From NCBI RefSeq assembly GCF_008579165.1, contig NZ_BKCN01000007.1: a stretch of DNA of 64,000 nucleotides, one strand, 5' to 3'. The position numbers were made by a program, and so were the translations under genes. The notes under the pieces were generated by a model. It was given only the letters and a program-made list of their open reading frames with translations, did no database searches and was not told where the DNA came from. Positions 10,367 through 19,287 of the stretch are shown here, piece by piece (within the stretch, counting starts at the first letter, position 1; every line of letters begins with the position of its first letter). Source of the DNA: Iodidimonas nitroreducens. Lineage in GTDB: Bacteria > Pseudomonadota > Alphaproteobacteria > Sphingomonadales > Rhodothalassiaceae.

Positions 10367-11170
10367 TTACAAAATCTCGCTGCCCAAATAAACGAAATCA
10401 CTGAAACTGATATCGGTTTGGCTATCGACCGAAAAAAACATCAATGCCTTCAAAGAAACACCGATCTCGATGGATTGGGGCAGAATATCGCCGCTTTTTG
10501 CATGACGGTTGAAGGTGAACAGAGTTTCAAAGGCCTTGATTTTCGCAACCATCGGCTTGGAAAAAGGGGCCGGGGCAAAAATTCGCATGGATGAGACAAA
10601 AGGTGCATCGCTCGAAAGATCAACAACCAGATCGCTTTTCAAATGCTCGGCGAATGCAGCGCTCTCCGCATCGAGCCATTGATCCAACTGCCCCTCTATG
10701 CGGTAATGCGCTTCTCGATCATTGATCGAGACGAGGGTCGCATCCTGCCAATCCAGCTTTGCAATCATCTCGCCATATAAAGCAAAGCTATCCGAACTCT
10801 TGCCAGAGCCCAGATCGGGCTGCTCATAATCCGCCAGATCCTTGACCGAGGGGGCCGCCCCATCCACCGCCAGCAATTCCCATTGGGCCCCATCGGGCTG
10901 GCGCGGATCAAAGCGGGTGCGCCGGTCGGTCTTTTCATCATCTGCCACCATCACCAGATGATGCTGATAGCTGTAATGGCTGCGCTCAGGCTTGTTATCC
11001 GCCGCATGGGCAATGGCCTGCGCCAAAGGACCATCAGCCCGCGCCTGGCGCTGAGGGGGCGCTGAATCCCCGGTTTGGGCCTGAGCCGTTTGGACAAAGG
11101 CGGATGGCTCCATCGAGAAAAGCGCAAGAGTGCACAGCACAGCCATGGCCATTGATTTGATGATGATCAC
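10367..11170 (-). CDS. Exported protein of unknown function
   Basis: About 267 residues. I start at a GTG (11170) because a clear GGGGAG ribosome-binding site stands six bases before it. The N-terminus is then a standard signal peptide ending near QTAQAQ. The mature part is mixed alpha/beta with no motif I can name; the C-terminal half (SMRIFAPAPFSKPMVAKIKAF) looks like a compact beta-rich domain. It is divergent from the glutaminase gene. Probably periplasmic. Confidence 0.65.
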   Translation of the reverse strand: MIIIKSMAMAVLCTLALFSMEPSAFVQTAQAQTGDSAPPQRQARADGPLAQAIAHAADNKPERSHYSYQHHLVMVADDEKTDRRTRFDPRQPDGAQWELLAVDGAAPSVKDLADYEQPDLGSGKSSDSFALYGEMIAKLDWQDATLVSINDREAHYRIEGQLDQWLDAESAAFAEHLKSDLVVDLSSDAPFVSSMRIFAPAPFSKPMVAKIKAFETLFTFNRHAKSGDILPQSIEIGVSLKALMFFSVDSQTDISFSDFVYLGSEIL

Positions 11171-11215
11171 TTTAATCTCCCCACAAAGATGAAGCGGCGC
11201 GATGATCTGGCCCCT

Positions 11216-11242
11216 CAATATATTGAGAACTATAGTATATTG
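11216..11242. promoter_or_regulatory. Inverted repeat in divergent promoter region
   Basis: CAATATA-N13-TATATTG in an AT-rich patch (11215-11262) between the divergent exported-protein and glutaminase genes. It could be a regulator site or promoter core; no matching regulator gene is adjacent. Confidence 0.35.
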
Positions 11243-11410
11243 GTATGATATAAAAACAAGGCTTTTACGGAACATTTTCGTCGCCTTCCGCCCCATGGTC
11301 CCGCCGTCCTATCCTCTGTCTTTCCTGCTGTCCCCGCCATCCTGCCAAAAAAGCCGCGAAAGACACAGAAAAGCGTGGCCGCCCTTGATCGGCCCCGCTA
11401 ATGTGCAGCC

Positions 11411-12382
11411 ATGCGATGGGATCGGATCATTAAAGCGGTACACCGAGAGGTGGAACCCATTCTGGGCAAGGGCAAGGTGGCGAGCTATATCCCTGCTTTG
11501 GCCAATGTCGATCCCAAATATTTTGCTTTGGTGCTCACCACGCTGGATGGCAAAAGCTATGCCACGGGTCAGGCCGATATCCCCTTTTCAAGCCAATCCA
11601 TCTCGAAAGTTTTCATGCTGACCCTTGCCCTTGAAGCCTGGGGCGGGCGGCTGTGGAAACGGGTAGGCCGGGAACCTTCAGGATCATCGTTCAATTCCAT
11701 TGCCCAATTGGAATATGAACAGGGTGTGCCGCGCAATCCCTTTATCAATGCCGGGGCGCTGGCGGTGACCGATGCCGTGATTTCCAAAGCGGGCGAACGT
11801 GGTGCCCTTGATGATATGCTGACTTTGGTGCGGCGGGCCAGCCAATCGGATCGGGTGCGCATCAATCCCGATGTGGCGCAAAGCGAACGCCAATGGGGGC
11901 ATCGCAATACCAGCCTTGCGCATTTCATGAAAAGCTTCGGTGTCATTGAAAATGATGTGGATCAGGTGCTCAACACCTATTTCTGCCAATGCGCCCTGGA
12001 AACCACAGCCACCGAATTATCCCGCGCCGGGATTTATCTGGCCAATGCCGGAAAACTGCCCCACACCGATGAAAAAATCACCCGGGCCGAACGGGCCACC
12101 CGGATCAATGCCCTGATGATGACCTGCGGCCATTATGATATGTCGGGCGATTTTGCCTTTCGCGTGGGGCTGCCGGGAAAATCGGGCGTAGGCGGCGGCA
12201 TTTTGTGCATCATCCCCGGTGTCGGCAGCTTATGTGCCTGGTCGCCGCCCCTCAATGCCGCAGGCAATTCTTTGGCCGGAACGCGGGCGCTGGAGCTGTT
12301 TGCCCGCCGCGCCGATATCAATGTATTCAAGCGCCGGATGAGCTTTGCCCCCTCAAATGGCGGGATAAAGCCTGCCAATTAA
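11411..12382 (+). CDS. glsA: Glutaminase A
   Basis: Serine-dependent beta-lactamase-fold glutaminase that hydrolyses L-glutamine to glutamate and ammonia. The catalytic SxxK motif is in SSQSISKVF (about residues 61-69), and family blocks include QLEYEQGVPRNPFINAGALA, the NTYFCQCALE segment and GKSGVGGGILCIIPG. The length of 323 residues is slightly longer than the usual ~305. The ATG at 11411 lacks a strong ribosome-binding site but fits the family N-terminus. The 3' end overlaps the convergent DUF1475-type gene by 56 bases. Confidence 0.93.
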   Translation: MRWDRIIKAVHREVEPILGKGKVASYIPALANVDPKYFALVLTTLDGKSYATGQADIPFSSQSISKVFMLTLALEAWGGRLWKRVGREPSGSSFNSIAQLEYEQGVPRNPFINAGALAVTDAVISKAGERGALDDMLTLVRRASQSDRVRINPDVAQSERQWGHRNTSLAHFMKSFGVIENDVDQVLNTYFCQCALETTATELSRAGIYLANAGKLPHTDEKITRAERATRINALMMTCGHYDMSGDFAFRVGLPGKSGVGGGILCIIPGVGSLCAWSPPLNAAGNSLAGTRALELFARRADINVFKRRMSFAPSNGGIKPAN

Positions 12383-12641
12383 GGGCGATCCAAAGAGCCG
12401 CCACCAGATTGCCGAGAATACAAAGAGCGGCGATCCACAAAAACGCCCGGCTCTTGCGCGGCTCGAAAAGCCAGATCACTCCGCCAAAAACGATGAACCC
12501 CACGATCACATCGGCAAATAAGGTGGCCCCCCACCATGTTCCGAGAAAGCCGCCCGTATGGGCAAAAAATGGATCAGCCCAAAGAGCCGCCAGAACGATC
12601 AGGCTCATGCCCAGCGCCAAACATCCATAAAAAATCCGCAT
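12327..12641 (-). CDS. DUF1475-like membrane protein
   Basis: A 104-residue polytopic protein with three hydrophobic segments (about residues 4-22, 37-60 and 66-88), with ADPFFAHTGGFLGTWWGATLFADV between the first two. This layout resembles the DUF1475 family of small membrane proteins with no known activity. It overlaps the end of glsA on the opposite strand by 56 bases, so the last residues of both genes constrain each other. Confidence 0.65.
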   Translation of the reverse strand: MRIFYGCLALGMSLIVLAALWADPFFAHTGGFLGTWWGATLFADVIVGFIVFGGVIWLFEPRKSRAFLWIAALCILGNLVAALWIALNWQALSRHLRGQSSSGA

Positions 12642-12814
12642 GCATTCTCTGCCTTTATTGAACTCTGCCTATCCCATACGCATCGCGCTGGCTTTTTGAT
12701 CATCCATCCTGATGAAGGATGCGGGGACGACATCATGAAAGAGGACGGAGCCCACGAAAGATGCTATCATAGCGATCTTATGCTGTGGCCTTTTGATCTT
12801 GTGTGGAGGCTTCG

Positions 12815-13369
12815 ATGACCAAGTTGCTCCCCTTTTCTCCCGCCCCTTTTAAACAGGGGGTGATCCTGACCATCCTCGCCTTTGTGCTGCTCCAGGCCAT
12901 GCCCCATGCTCTGGCGCAAAGCACCGGCACCCGAATCGAAAAAGCCCCCGACCGGCCATTGAACATCATCCGTTTCGATGAACCGGCGGAAATCGCTGAA
13001 ATCCGTTCCCTGCTGGAACAAGGGGCGCATGGCGATGCCATTGATCTCGCCCTCACCCTTTTAGAGCGCGATAAAACCCCGGCCATCCAATATTCCGCAT
13101 GGAATGCCCTGTGTGCCGCACGCAGCAAGGATAATCAGTGGGATGGCGCTTTAGAAGCCTGCGAAAAAGCCATCCTGATCCGCCCCCGCCATTGGATGGC
13201 CCGCAATTCCCGCGCCAATGTCTATCTGATGCAGGGGCGCTATGATCTGGCCCTTGATGATTTCCAGATCGCTTTGGCCAATCTGGCCCCCGGCAGCATG
13301 GAAGCCCAAATCGTGGAACATAATATCGCCATCACCGAAAGCCGTCGTCGGGCAAGTGGGGAAGGCTGA
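12815..13369 (+). CDS. Periplasmic tetratricopeptide-repeat protein
   Basis: A 184-residue secreted protein. The signal peptide spans about residues 1-35 and ends MPHALAQS. Helical TPR-like repeats follow, including WDGALEACEKAILIRPRHW, ARNSRANVYLMQGRYDLA and DDFQIALANLAPGS. Such repeats bind other proteins; the partner is unknown. The ATG at 12815 has a GGAGG ribosome-binding site seven bases upstream, better than the ATG at 12803. It runs tail to tail into the tyrosine ammonia-lyase gene with a 38-base overlap. Confidence 0.8.
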   Translation: MTKLLPFSPAPFKQGVILTILAFVLLQAMPHALAQSTGTRIEKAPDRPLNIIRFDEPAEIAEIRSLLEQGAHGDAIDLALTLLERDKTPAIQYSAWNALCAARSKDNQWDGALEACEKAILIRPRHWMARNSRANVYLMQGRYDLALDDFQIALANLAPGSMEAQIVEHNIAITESRRRASGEG

Positions 13370-14915
13370 GTAGAGCTGCCACCCGCTCGATCTCAGCCCC
13401 CAAGGGCCGATCCTGCGATAAAGGTGGGCAGATATCCAAAATCCGTTCGCCAAATGCCCGGGTGGCACTGGCAAAGCCATCCTCGCCCCGCGCCCGATAA
13501 AGGGCCATGGCATGGCTGGCGGTGATCGCCTCGATCGCCAGAAGACGCCATAAAATATCCAGCAGACGCGCGGCTTTTCGGGCCGCGATGGTGCCCATGG
13601 TCACCACATCCTGATTATCGGCATTGGTGGCGATGGATTGGATCGACATCGGGGTTGCCAGCCCCCGCATTTCCGCGACCAGCGCCGTGGCGGTGACCTG
13701 CGCCCCCATCAGCCCGCTCGACATCCCCACCGTGCCGGCGCTCAAAAAGGCGGGCAGCCCGCCATTCCGCACCGGATCGGTCAGCCGATTGATCAGCCTT
13801 TCCCCATGCACTGCCAGCTTAATCAGCGGCAGCATCAGGCAATCGCTGACATAGGCCACATGCTGGCCATAAAAATTGCCGCCATGAACGGCATGGCCCG
13901 CCGCCACATCGATCAGGGGATTATCGCTGACTGCTGCCAATTCCCGTGTCACCACATCATGATGAAACTGCAACAGATCGAAAGCCGCACCCAATTCCTG
14001 AGGCAAACAGCGCAGGCTATAAGCATCCTGCGGGCAGGTTTGGGCCGCCAAAACCCCATCGCCTGCTGCTTCGATCCCTGCTTTTAACACCGGATTGGGC
14101 CATTCCGGGGCCATCACCCTTTGGCTATCGTGCAAAATATGGCGCAGGCGGGCGGCCGTTTTGGCCTGACCGGGATGGGGCCGCGCCCTTGACAAGGCAT
14201 CATCATAGGCCTCCATCCGGGCTTTGCTCACATCCGCAATCAAGGCCGCAATGAGCAGCGCCTGATCAAAAGCCCGGGCCGCACCACCATCATTCAGGGC
14301 GGCAATCCCGGTCATCGCCGAAGTGCCATTGACCAAAGCCAACCCATCCTTGCGCCCGGGGTCAAGGGGGACCAACCCGGCCTTCGCCAGCGCCTCGCCC
14401 GCCGGCCTTTTCTGGCCATCCAGCAGAACCTCTCCCTCCCCCATCAAACACAGGGCCATATGGGCCAGTGGGGTGAGATCGCCGCTTGCCCCCACCGTGC
14501 CCATTTCGGGAATGCAGGGGATGATCCCATGATCAAGGCACCCGAGCATCAGATCGATCACCGTTCCGCTAACCCCCGATCCCCCTTGAGCCAGGCTGGC
14601 GATCCGCGCCGCCATGATGGCGCGCACCTGCACGGGCGGCAGCGGCTGGCCCACCCCGCTTGCCAGATGATAAATCAACTGCCGTTGCAGCAATGCGGTT
14701 TGATCCGGGGCGATATAATGCTGGGCCAGGGGGCCAAAGCCCGTGGTGACCCCATAAACCCGCCGCCTTTGGGCAATCAGATCATCCAAAAGCGCTGAGG
14801 CCCGCTTTATCCGCAATCGTGCCGCATCCGAAACGATAGCCTTAGCACCATGGGCAATAGCCTCGATATCGGCTGGGTTTGGGGTGCCCCCCAGATCGAT
14901 CACGCGCGCCATCAT
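13332..14915 (-). CDS. tal: Tyrosine ammonia-lyase for PYP chromophore synthesis
   Basis: Converts L-tyrosine to p-coumarate, the precursor of the PYP chromophore. It belongs to the MIO-containing aromatic ammonia-lyases: the ASG triad that forms the MIO group is at residues 143-145 (GTVGASGDLTPL), and Tyr54 lies in VYGVTTGFGPL. The selectivity pair is His83-Leu84 (in IYHLASGVG), matching the His-Leu that favours tyrosine in Rhodobacter sphaeroides TAL; histidine ammonia-lyases carry Ser-His there. At 527 residues it is near family size. It starts at the ATG at 14915, sharing one base with the ligase stop (TGATG), and is third in the pyp operon. Confidence 0.9.
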   Translation of the reverse strand: MMARVIDLGGTPNPADIEAIAHGAKAIVSDAARLRIKRASALLDDLIAQRRRVYGVTTGFGPLAQHYIAPDQTALLQRQLIYHLASGVGQPLPPVQVRAIMAARIASLAQGGSGVSGTVIDLMLGCLDHGIIPCIPEMGTVGASGDLTPLAHMALCLMGEGEVLLDGQKRPAGEALAKAGLVPLDPGRKDGLALVNGTSAMTGIAALNDGGAARAFDQALLIAALIADVSKARMEAYDDALSRARPHPGQAKTAARLRHILHDSQRVMAPEWPNPVLKAGIEAAGDGVLAAQTCPQDAYSLRCLPQELGAAFDLLQFHHDVVTRELAAVSDNPLIDVAAGHAVHGGNFYGQHVAYVSDCLMLPLIKLAVHGERLINRLTDPVRNGGLPAFLSAGTVGMSSGLMGAQVTATALVAEMRGLATPMSIQSIATNADNQDVVTMGTIAARKAARLLDILWRLLAIEAITASHAMALYRARGEDGFASATRAFGERILDICPPLSQDRPLGAEIERVAALLSLPHLPDDGFR

Positions 14916-16255
14916 CAAATCACCCAATCCATCGCTTTTCCCATCCCGGTGCGGGGCAAGGCCGGGCCCATTGTGAAAGATCGCGGGCATTGCGCCGGGG
15001 CAAGCTTTTGGGCACACCAATGCATCAGGTCGTCGCCCAGATTTTGGGCGGATCGTGGATCAAGATCATCAACCGGCACCACAAAGGCTTTGAGCCGATC
15101 CCCTTCATCGGGCCGCATCAGGCGCACGGCGGCCTTTGAAACCTTGGGATGGGTTTCAAGAAGACGAGCGATTTCAGCAGGATAGACATTGATCCCCAGC
15201 ACCTGAATGGCTTCATCCCGGCGGCCATCGGGGCGGAAACGGCCATCCTCATCCCAGATGAAATGATCCTGCACATCCGCCACCCGGCCATCGGCGCGGT
15301 GGATTTCGTCCTCGCCAGCGGATCGCTGCCATCCGTCCATCAGGCGAAAAGAGGGTTCATCCATCCGCCGCAGGCCAAGGCCCGCCGTTTCGGTGGAGCC
15401 ATAGATTTCATAACCGATCAGGCCGCTGGCCATGATCTGCGCGGCCACATCCCGATCGAGCGGCGCGGTTGAGCTGATCGCCACAGCCTGCGGCATGGCC
15501 GCCAATCGCGGGGCTGCCAGCCGCCAAAAGCCGGGATGGGCGATGATCCAATCCCCGGCCTGCACCTGCCGCGCCAAGGCCGCAGGGGTTTGACGACGCA
15601 GATCGAGACGCTGCAGCGCATCCCCATCATGATCGGAGGAAGGGGTAGCGGGAAACGCCCGCGCTGCGCCCAAAATCGTGAAAATAAAGCCATAGATATG
15701 GTGCGATGGCACCAGCGACAAAATGCGCCGGGGTGCACCCATCCCTTGGATCAGGCCATCAATTTCAGCCCGTAAATCATCGAGATGATGGCGCACCGGC
15801 TTGGGCGTGCCGGTACTGCCCGAGCTGAAGAAAACCATGCCATCATCAACCGTGCCCGCCAGTTTTTCCCGGCCATGGATGATCAGATCGATCCAATCCC
15901 CAAAGCGCCGCCGGGCCAGCAGATAATCATCGATCCCTAAAAGATCGAGACCAAAGCGCTGAGAGACCGCCCCGGCGATGCTCAATAATTCCATGGAATC
16001 AAGGGCCAAAGCCCGGGGGCCATCTGCCGCCCGATCATCAAGGGGCAAAGCATCCAGCGCCGCCCCCTGATCCTTGGCCAAACAATCGTGAAATAAATCC
16101 GCAAGGCCCCGATGGCCGGGCCTGAGATGCGCCAGTTCATCGATCAAAATATCACATAAAAGCTGGCGGATCAGGGGCCTGCGCCACCAGACCAAAGCAG
16201 GCGGCGCAGTGCCTTGGGATAAAAGCACGGGTTTTGTGGAGCTGTGTTGTCTCAC
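14915..16255 (-). CDS. pcl: p-Coumarate:CoA ligase of the PYP operon
   Basis: Adenylate-forming enzyme expected to activate p-coumarate as the CoA thioester used to load the PYP cysteine. Motifs include the ATP loop VFFSSGSTGTPKP, IYGSTETAGLG and the C-terminal QVLGINVYPAEIARLL and RTGMGKAM (catalytic Lys) segments. It is short (about 446 residues against 500-550 for ordinary 4-coumarate ligases), and its N-terminus has a carrier-like stretch (RALALDSMELLSIAGAV) instead of the usual first subdomain. I start at GTG 16255 because it overlaps the pyp stop as GTGA; an ATG at 16276 inside pyp is the alternative. Function is inferred from neighbours plus motifs. Confidence 0.85.
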   Translation of the reverse strand: MRQHSSTKPVLLSQGTAPPALVWWRRPLIRQLLCDILIDELAHLRPGHRGLADLFHDCLAKDQGAALDALPLDDRAADGPRALALDSMELLSIAGAVSQRFGLDLLGIDDYLLARRRFGDWIDLIIHGREKLAGTVDDGMVFFSSGSTGTPKPVRHHLDDLRAEIDGLIQGMGAPRRILSLVPSHHIYGFIFTILGAARAFPATPSSDHDGDALQRLDLRRQTPAALARQVQAGDWIIAHPGFWRLAAPRLAAMPQAVAISSTAPLDRDVAAQIMASGLIGYEIYGSTETAGLGLRRMDEPSFRLMDGWQRSAGEDEIHRADGRVADVQDHFIWDEDGRFRPDGRRDEAIQVLGINVYPAEIARLLETHPKVSKAAVRLMRPDEGDRLKAFVVPVDDLDPRSAQNLGDDLMHWCAQKLAPAQCPRSFTMGPALPRTGMGKAMDWVI

Positions 16256-16632
16256 AGGCGCTTGACAAAAACCCAATAGCTATCGCCCATCAGGGCTTTT
16301 TTCATATGCACTTTCACCTTGGTTGGCTGCATCTGATAATCGAAAATATATTCAAACATCACATTGAGATCACCTGCCGCAACACCCTTTTTGAATTTGC
16401 CTTCAAATTCAGGCGTGGCTGTGCAAGGGGCCACATCCTTGAAAAAATTCTTGCCCAGAACAGCGCTCGGATCCCGTCCGGTAATCTCGCCTTCAGCGGC
16501 ATTATATTGGATGACCGTGCCATTTTTATCGAGTTGAATGGCCCCAAAGGCCAGCTTATCGATCTCGCCCTCTTTCAGTTTCGCGAGGCTGTTTTCAATA
16601 TTATCTTCGCCAAAAGCAACGACCTGCATCAT
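16252..16632 (-). CDS. pyp: Photoactive yellow protein (PYP)
   Basis: Blue-light photoreceptor with a PAS fold that binds p-coumarate through a cysteine thioester. The 126-residue sequence keeps every chromophore-site residue known from Halorhodospira halophila PYP, shifted by one: Tyr43, Glu47, Thr51, Arg53 and Cys70 (in KDVAPCTATPEF). It also retains LAFGAIQLD, QYNAAEGEITGRDP and the C-terminal VKVHMKKALMGDSYWVFVK. AAGGA precedes the ATG at 16632. It heads an overlapping operon with the ligase and ammonia-lyase, so the locus supplies both apoprotein and chromophore. The signalling partner is not visible. Confidence 0.97.
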   Translation of the reverse strand: MMQVVAFGEDNIENSLAKLKEGEIDKLAFGAIQLDKNGTVIQYNAAEGEITGRDPSAVLGKNFFKDVAPCTATPEFEGKFKKGVAAGDLNVMFEYIFDYQMQPTKVKVHMKKALMGDSYWVFVKRL

Positions 16633-16664
16633 AAATCCTTAAACTATAAGATGTTGACCACTGA

Positions 16665-16690
16665 TCACCCACAGCATATGGCTGTGGTGA
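16665..16690. promoter_or_regulatory. Palindrome upstream of pyp
   Basis: TCACC(C)ACAGC-ATATG-GCTGTGGTGA is a near-perfect inverted repeat with 10-base arms and one bulged C, 33-58 bases before the pyp start. It is well placed to be a regulator site for the pyp operon, or for the divergent DUF4197 gene. I cannot name the regulator. Confidence 0.5.
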
Positions 16691-16851
16691 CAGGCCTCAT
16701 TTTCTAGTCTGGAATTCTTACAATTCCCTTAAATCAGGGTCGCCAAAAGAAATAACAATAATCTTGCGTGAAACATGTCTTTTTTGGGCTTTGACGCCTC
16801 AGCCCTAAAGGCGCAGGATGCGGATGGTTATGGGCTGCAAGGATGATCAGG

Positions 16852-17607
16852 ATGCACTTCACTGTTTTAAAGCTGCTGCTGATTTTTGTGCTGATCCTGG
16901 CCTTTAACGCCCCTGCTTTTGCGCTGGAGGCCGGGCAAAGCCTGCTGGATCGATCAAAAGCATGGATGCAAAAATCCCCATCCACCTCGTCGTTTAAGGA
17001 TTTAACCGACAGCGACATGACCAAGGGCCTGCTGGAAGCTCTTTCCATCGCCACCGAACGCACGGTATCAAAGCTTGGGGCCGCTGGGGGCTATCTGGAA
17101 AATCCCAGCGTGCATATCCCTTTGCCGCGCTTTTTGGGAAAGGTGGATAAGGCCCTTGGGCGCATCGGCCAGAATGATCTGACCCAGGATCTTGAAATCC
17201 GCCTCAATCGGGCTGCCGAAGCCGCCGCCCCGGCGGGCCGGGCGCTTTTCATGCAGGCCATCGCCGATCTCTCCATCAAGGATGCCAAAGCGATCATCAC
17301 CGGCCCCGATGATGCCGCCACCCGCTATTTCAAGGCGCAGATGTCGCCTGAATTGTCAAAAGCAATGCACCCGATCATCGAGGGCAGCCTGCGCGATGTG
17401 GGGGCCATCGCCCTTTATGACAAAAGCCTTGAAACCTATGGCGATATCCCCTTCATGCCCGATGTGAAGGGGGATCTGATTGCCTATAGCACCGAAAAGG
17501 CGATGGATGGCCTGTTTCATATTCTGGCCATCGAGGAAGCCGCCATCCGTGCCGATCCCTTGAAGCGCGGCAGCGATCTGCTGCAAAAGATTTTCGGCGC
17601 GCCATAA
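16852..17607 (+). CDS. DUF4197 family exported protein
   Basis: A 251-residue secreted protein. Residues about 1-24 are a signal peptide ending PAFALEAG; the mature part is helical, with LTDSDMTKGLLEALSIATERTV, VHIPLPRFLGKVDKAL and AAPAGRALFMQAIADLSIKDA, the layout of the DUF4197 family. Members are found in many proteobacteria and have no established activity. I start at the ATG at 16852, with AAGG nine bases upstream; an ATG at 16843 is in the same frame. Divergent from pyp. Confidence 0.8.
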   Translation: MHFTVLKLLLIFVLILAFNAPAFALEAGQSLLDRSKAWMQKSPSTSSFKDLTDSDMTKGLLEALSIATERTVSKLGAAGGYLENPSVHIPLPRFLGKVDKALGRIGQNDLTQDLEIRLNRAAEAAAPAGRALFMQAIADLSIKDAKAIITGPDDAATRYFKAQMSPELSKAMHPIIEGSLRDVGAIALYDKSLETYGDIPFMPDVKGDLIAYSTEKAMDGLFHILAIEEAAIRADPLKRGSDLLQKIFGAP

Positions 17608-17636
17608 GCCCCATCGCCCTCAGAAAAACTGCACCC

Positions 17637-19168
17637 TCAAAGCGGGATATTATCGTGCTTCTTCCAAGGATTTTCGAGCTTTTTACTGGCCAGAATGCGC
17701 AAGGACCGGCATATCCGCTTCCGCGTTGAATGAGGCATGATCACCTCATCGATGAAGCCTTTCGACGCTGCCACAAACGGATTGGCGAACAAATCTTCAT
17801 AAGCCCGGGTGTGTTCGGCGATTTTATCGGCATTGCCGCGCTCGGCCCGATAAATGATTTCCACCGCGCCCTTTGCCCCCATCACCGCGATTTCGGCGGT
17901 GGGCCAGGCATAATTCACATCGCCGCGCAGATGCTTTGAGCTCATCACATCATAAGCGCCGCCATAGGCTTTGCGGGTGATGACGGTGATTTTCGGCACC
18001 GTCGCCTCGCCGAAAGCGAATAACAGCTTCGCCCCATGCTTGATGATCCCGCCATGTTCCTGTGCTGTGCCGGGCAAAAATCCGGGCACATCCACGAATG
18101 TGAGGATGGGGATATTAAAGCAATCGCAAAAACGCACAAACCGCGCCGCTTTTTTCGAGCTATCGATATCAAGGCAGCCCGCCAGCACCATCGGCTGATT
18201 GGCCACCACCCCCACAGTTTGGCCATCCATGCGAGCAAAACCGATGATCATATTGCGGGCATGATTGGGCTGAAGCTCGAAAAAATCGCCCTCATCGACG
18301 ATTTTTTCAATCACTTCATGCATATCATAGGGCTTATTGGCATTGGATGGCACCACACTATCCAGCGATATTTCCAGCCGATCAGGATCATCGAAGCTGG
18401 GCCGCTGCGGGGCCGCCTGCCGATTGCTCAGGGGCAGAAAATCAAAAACCCGCCGGGTCTGGATCAGGGCTTCCACATCATTTTCAAAGGCCACATCGGC
18501 CACCGAAGATTTCGTGCTATGGGTGATTGCACCCCCCAGTTCTTCCTGGGTCACCACTTCATTGGTCACGGTTTTCACCACATCGGGGCCGGTGACGAAC
18601 ATATAGCTCGAATCCTTCACCATGAAGATCATATCGGTCATGGCCGGAGAATAAACCGCCCCACCCGCGCACGGCCCCATGATCACCGAGATTTGCGGCA
18701 CCACGCCAGACGCCAGAACATTGCGCTGAAACACATCCGCATAGCCCGCCAAGGAAGCCACGCCTTCCTGAATCCGCGCCCCGCCCGAATCATTGAGCCG
18801 ATCACCGGCGCCCCGGTTTTCATGGCCATATCCATGATCTTGCAGATTTTCTGGGCATGGGTTTCGGATAAGGCCCCGCCAAAAACCGTAAAATCCTGGC
18901 TGAACACATAAACCAGCCGACCATTGATGGTGCCGGATCCGGTGACTACGCCATCGCCCGGCACTTTCTGGTTTTCCATGCCGAAATCCGTGCAGCGATG
19001 GGTGACGAACATATCCGTTTCTTCAAAAGATCCTTCATCGAGCAGAACATCGAGGCGTTCCCGCGCCGTAAGCTTGCCCCGCGCATGCTGGGCATCGATG
19101 CGTTTCTGCCCGCCGCCCAGGCGCGCATCCTGACGCCGACGTTCCAGTTCCTGAAGAATCTCTTTCAT
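17637..19168 (-). CDS. pccB: Propionyl-/acetyl-CoA carboxylase beta (carboxyltransferase) chain, frame break
   Basis: Carboxyltransferase subunit that moves a carboxyl group from biotin to an acyl-CoA, most likely propionyl-CoA. Features are GKLTARERLDVLLDEGSFEE near the N-terminus, then PQISVIMGPCAGGAVYSPA, VVANQPMVLAGCLDID, FVDVPGFLPGTAQE and the C-terminal KKLENPWKKHDNIPL typical of PccB. The frame breaks near 18795: GGCTCAAT should read GGCCTCAAT, restoring GLNDSGGARIQEGVASLAGY. About 511 residues after joining, the normal size. The start ATG at 19168 has a GGGGAGA ribosome-binding site. The biotin-carrying alpha chain is not in the window. Confidence 0.92.
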
Positions 19169-19287
19169 GCCAGTCTCCCCGTCATTAGGCCTAGCCAAAC
19201 GGCCCTTGGTTATTCTGCCTAACAGCCCTTATCAAATATCCATCATGATGGGGAGATTTTTAACGCCATCCGCGCTATGATTACGCC

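Noticed and set aside
13332..14915. Histidine ammonia-lyase (HutH) assignment
   Set aside because: The selectivity pair is His-Leu as in tyrosine ammonia-lyase, the operon carries pyp and a coumarate ligase, and no other hut gene is near.
18036..18911. Plus-strand ORF of 291 residues, rich in His and Ile
   Set aside because: Antisense to pccB; composition is the shadow of GC-rich codons and no family is visible.
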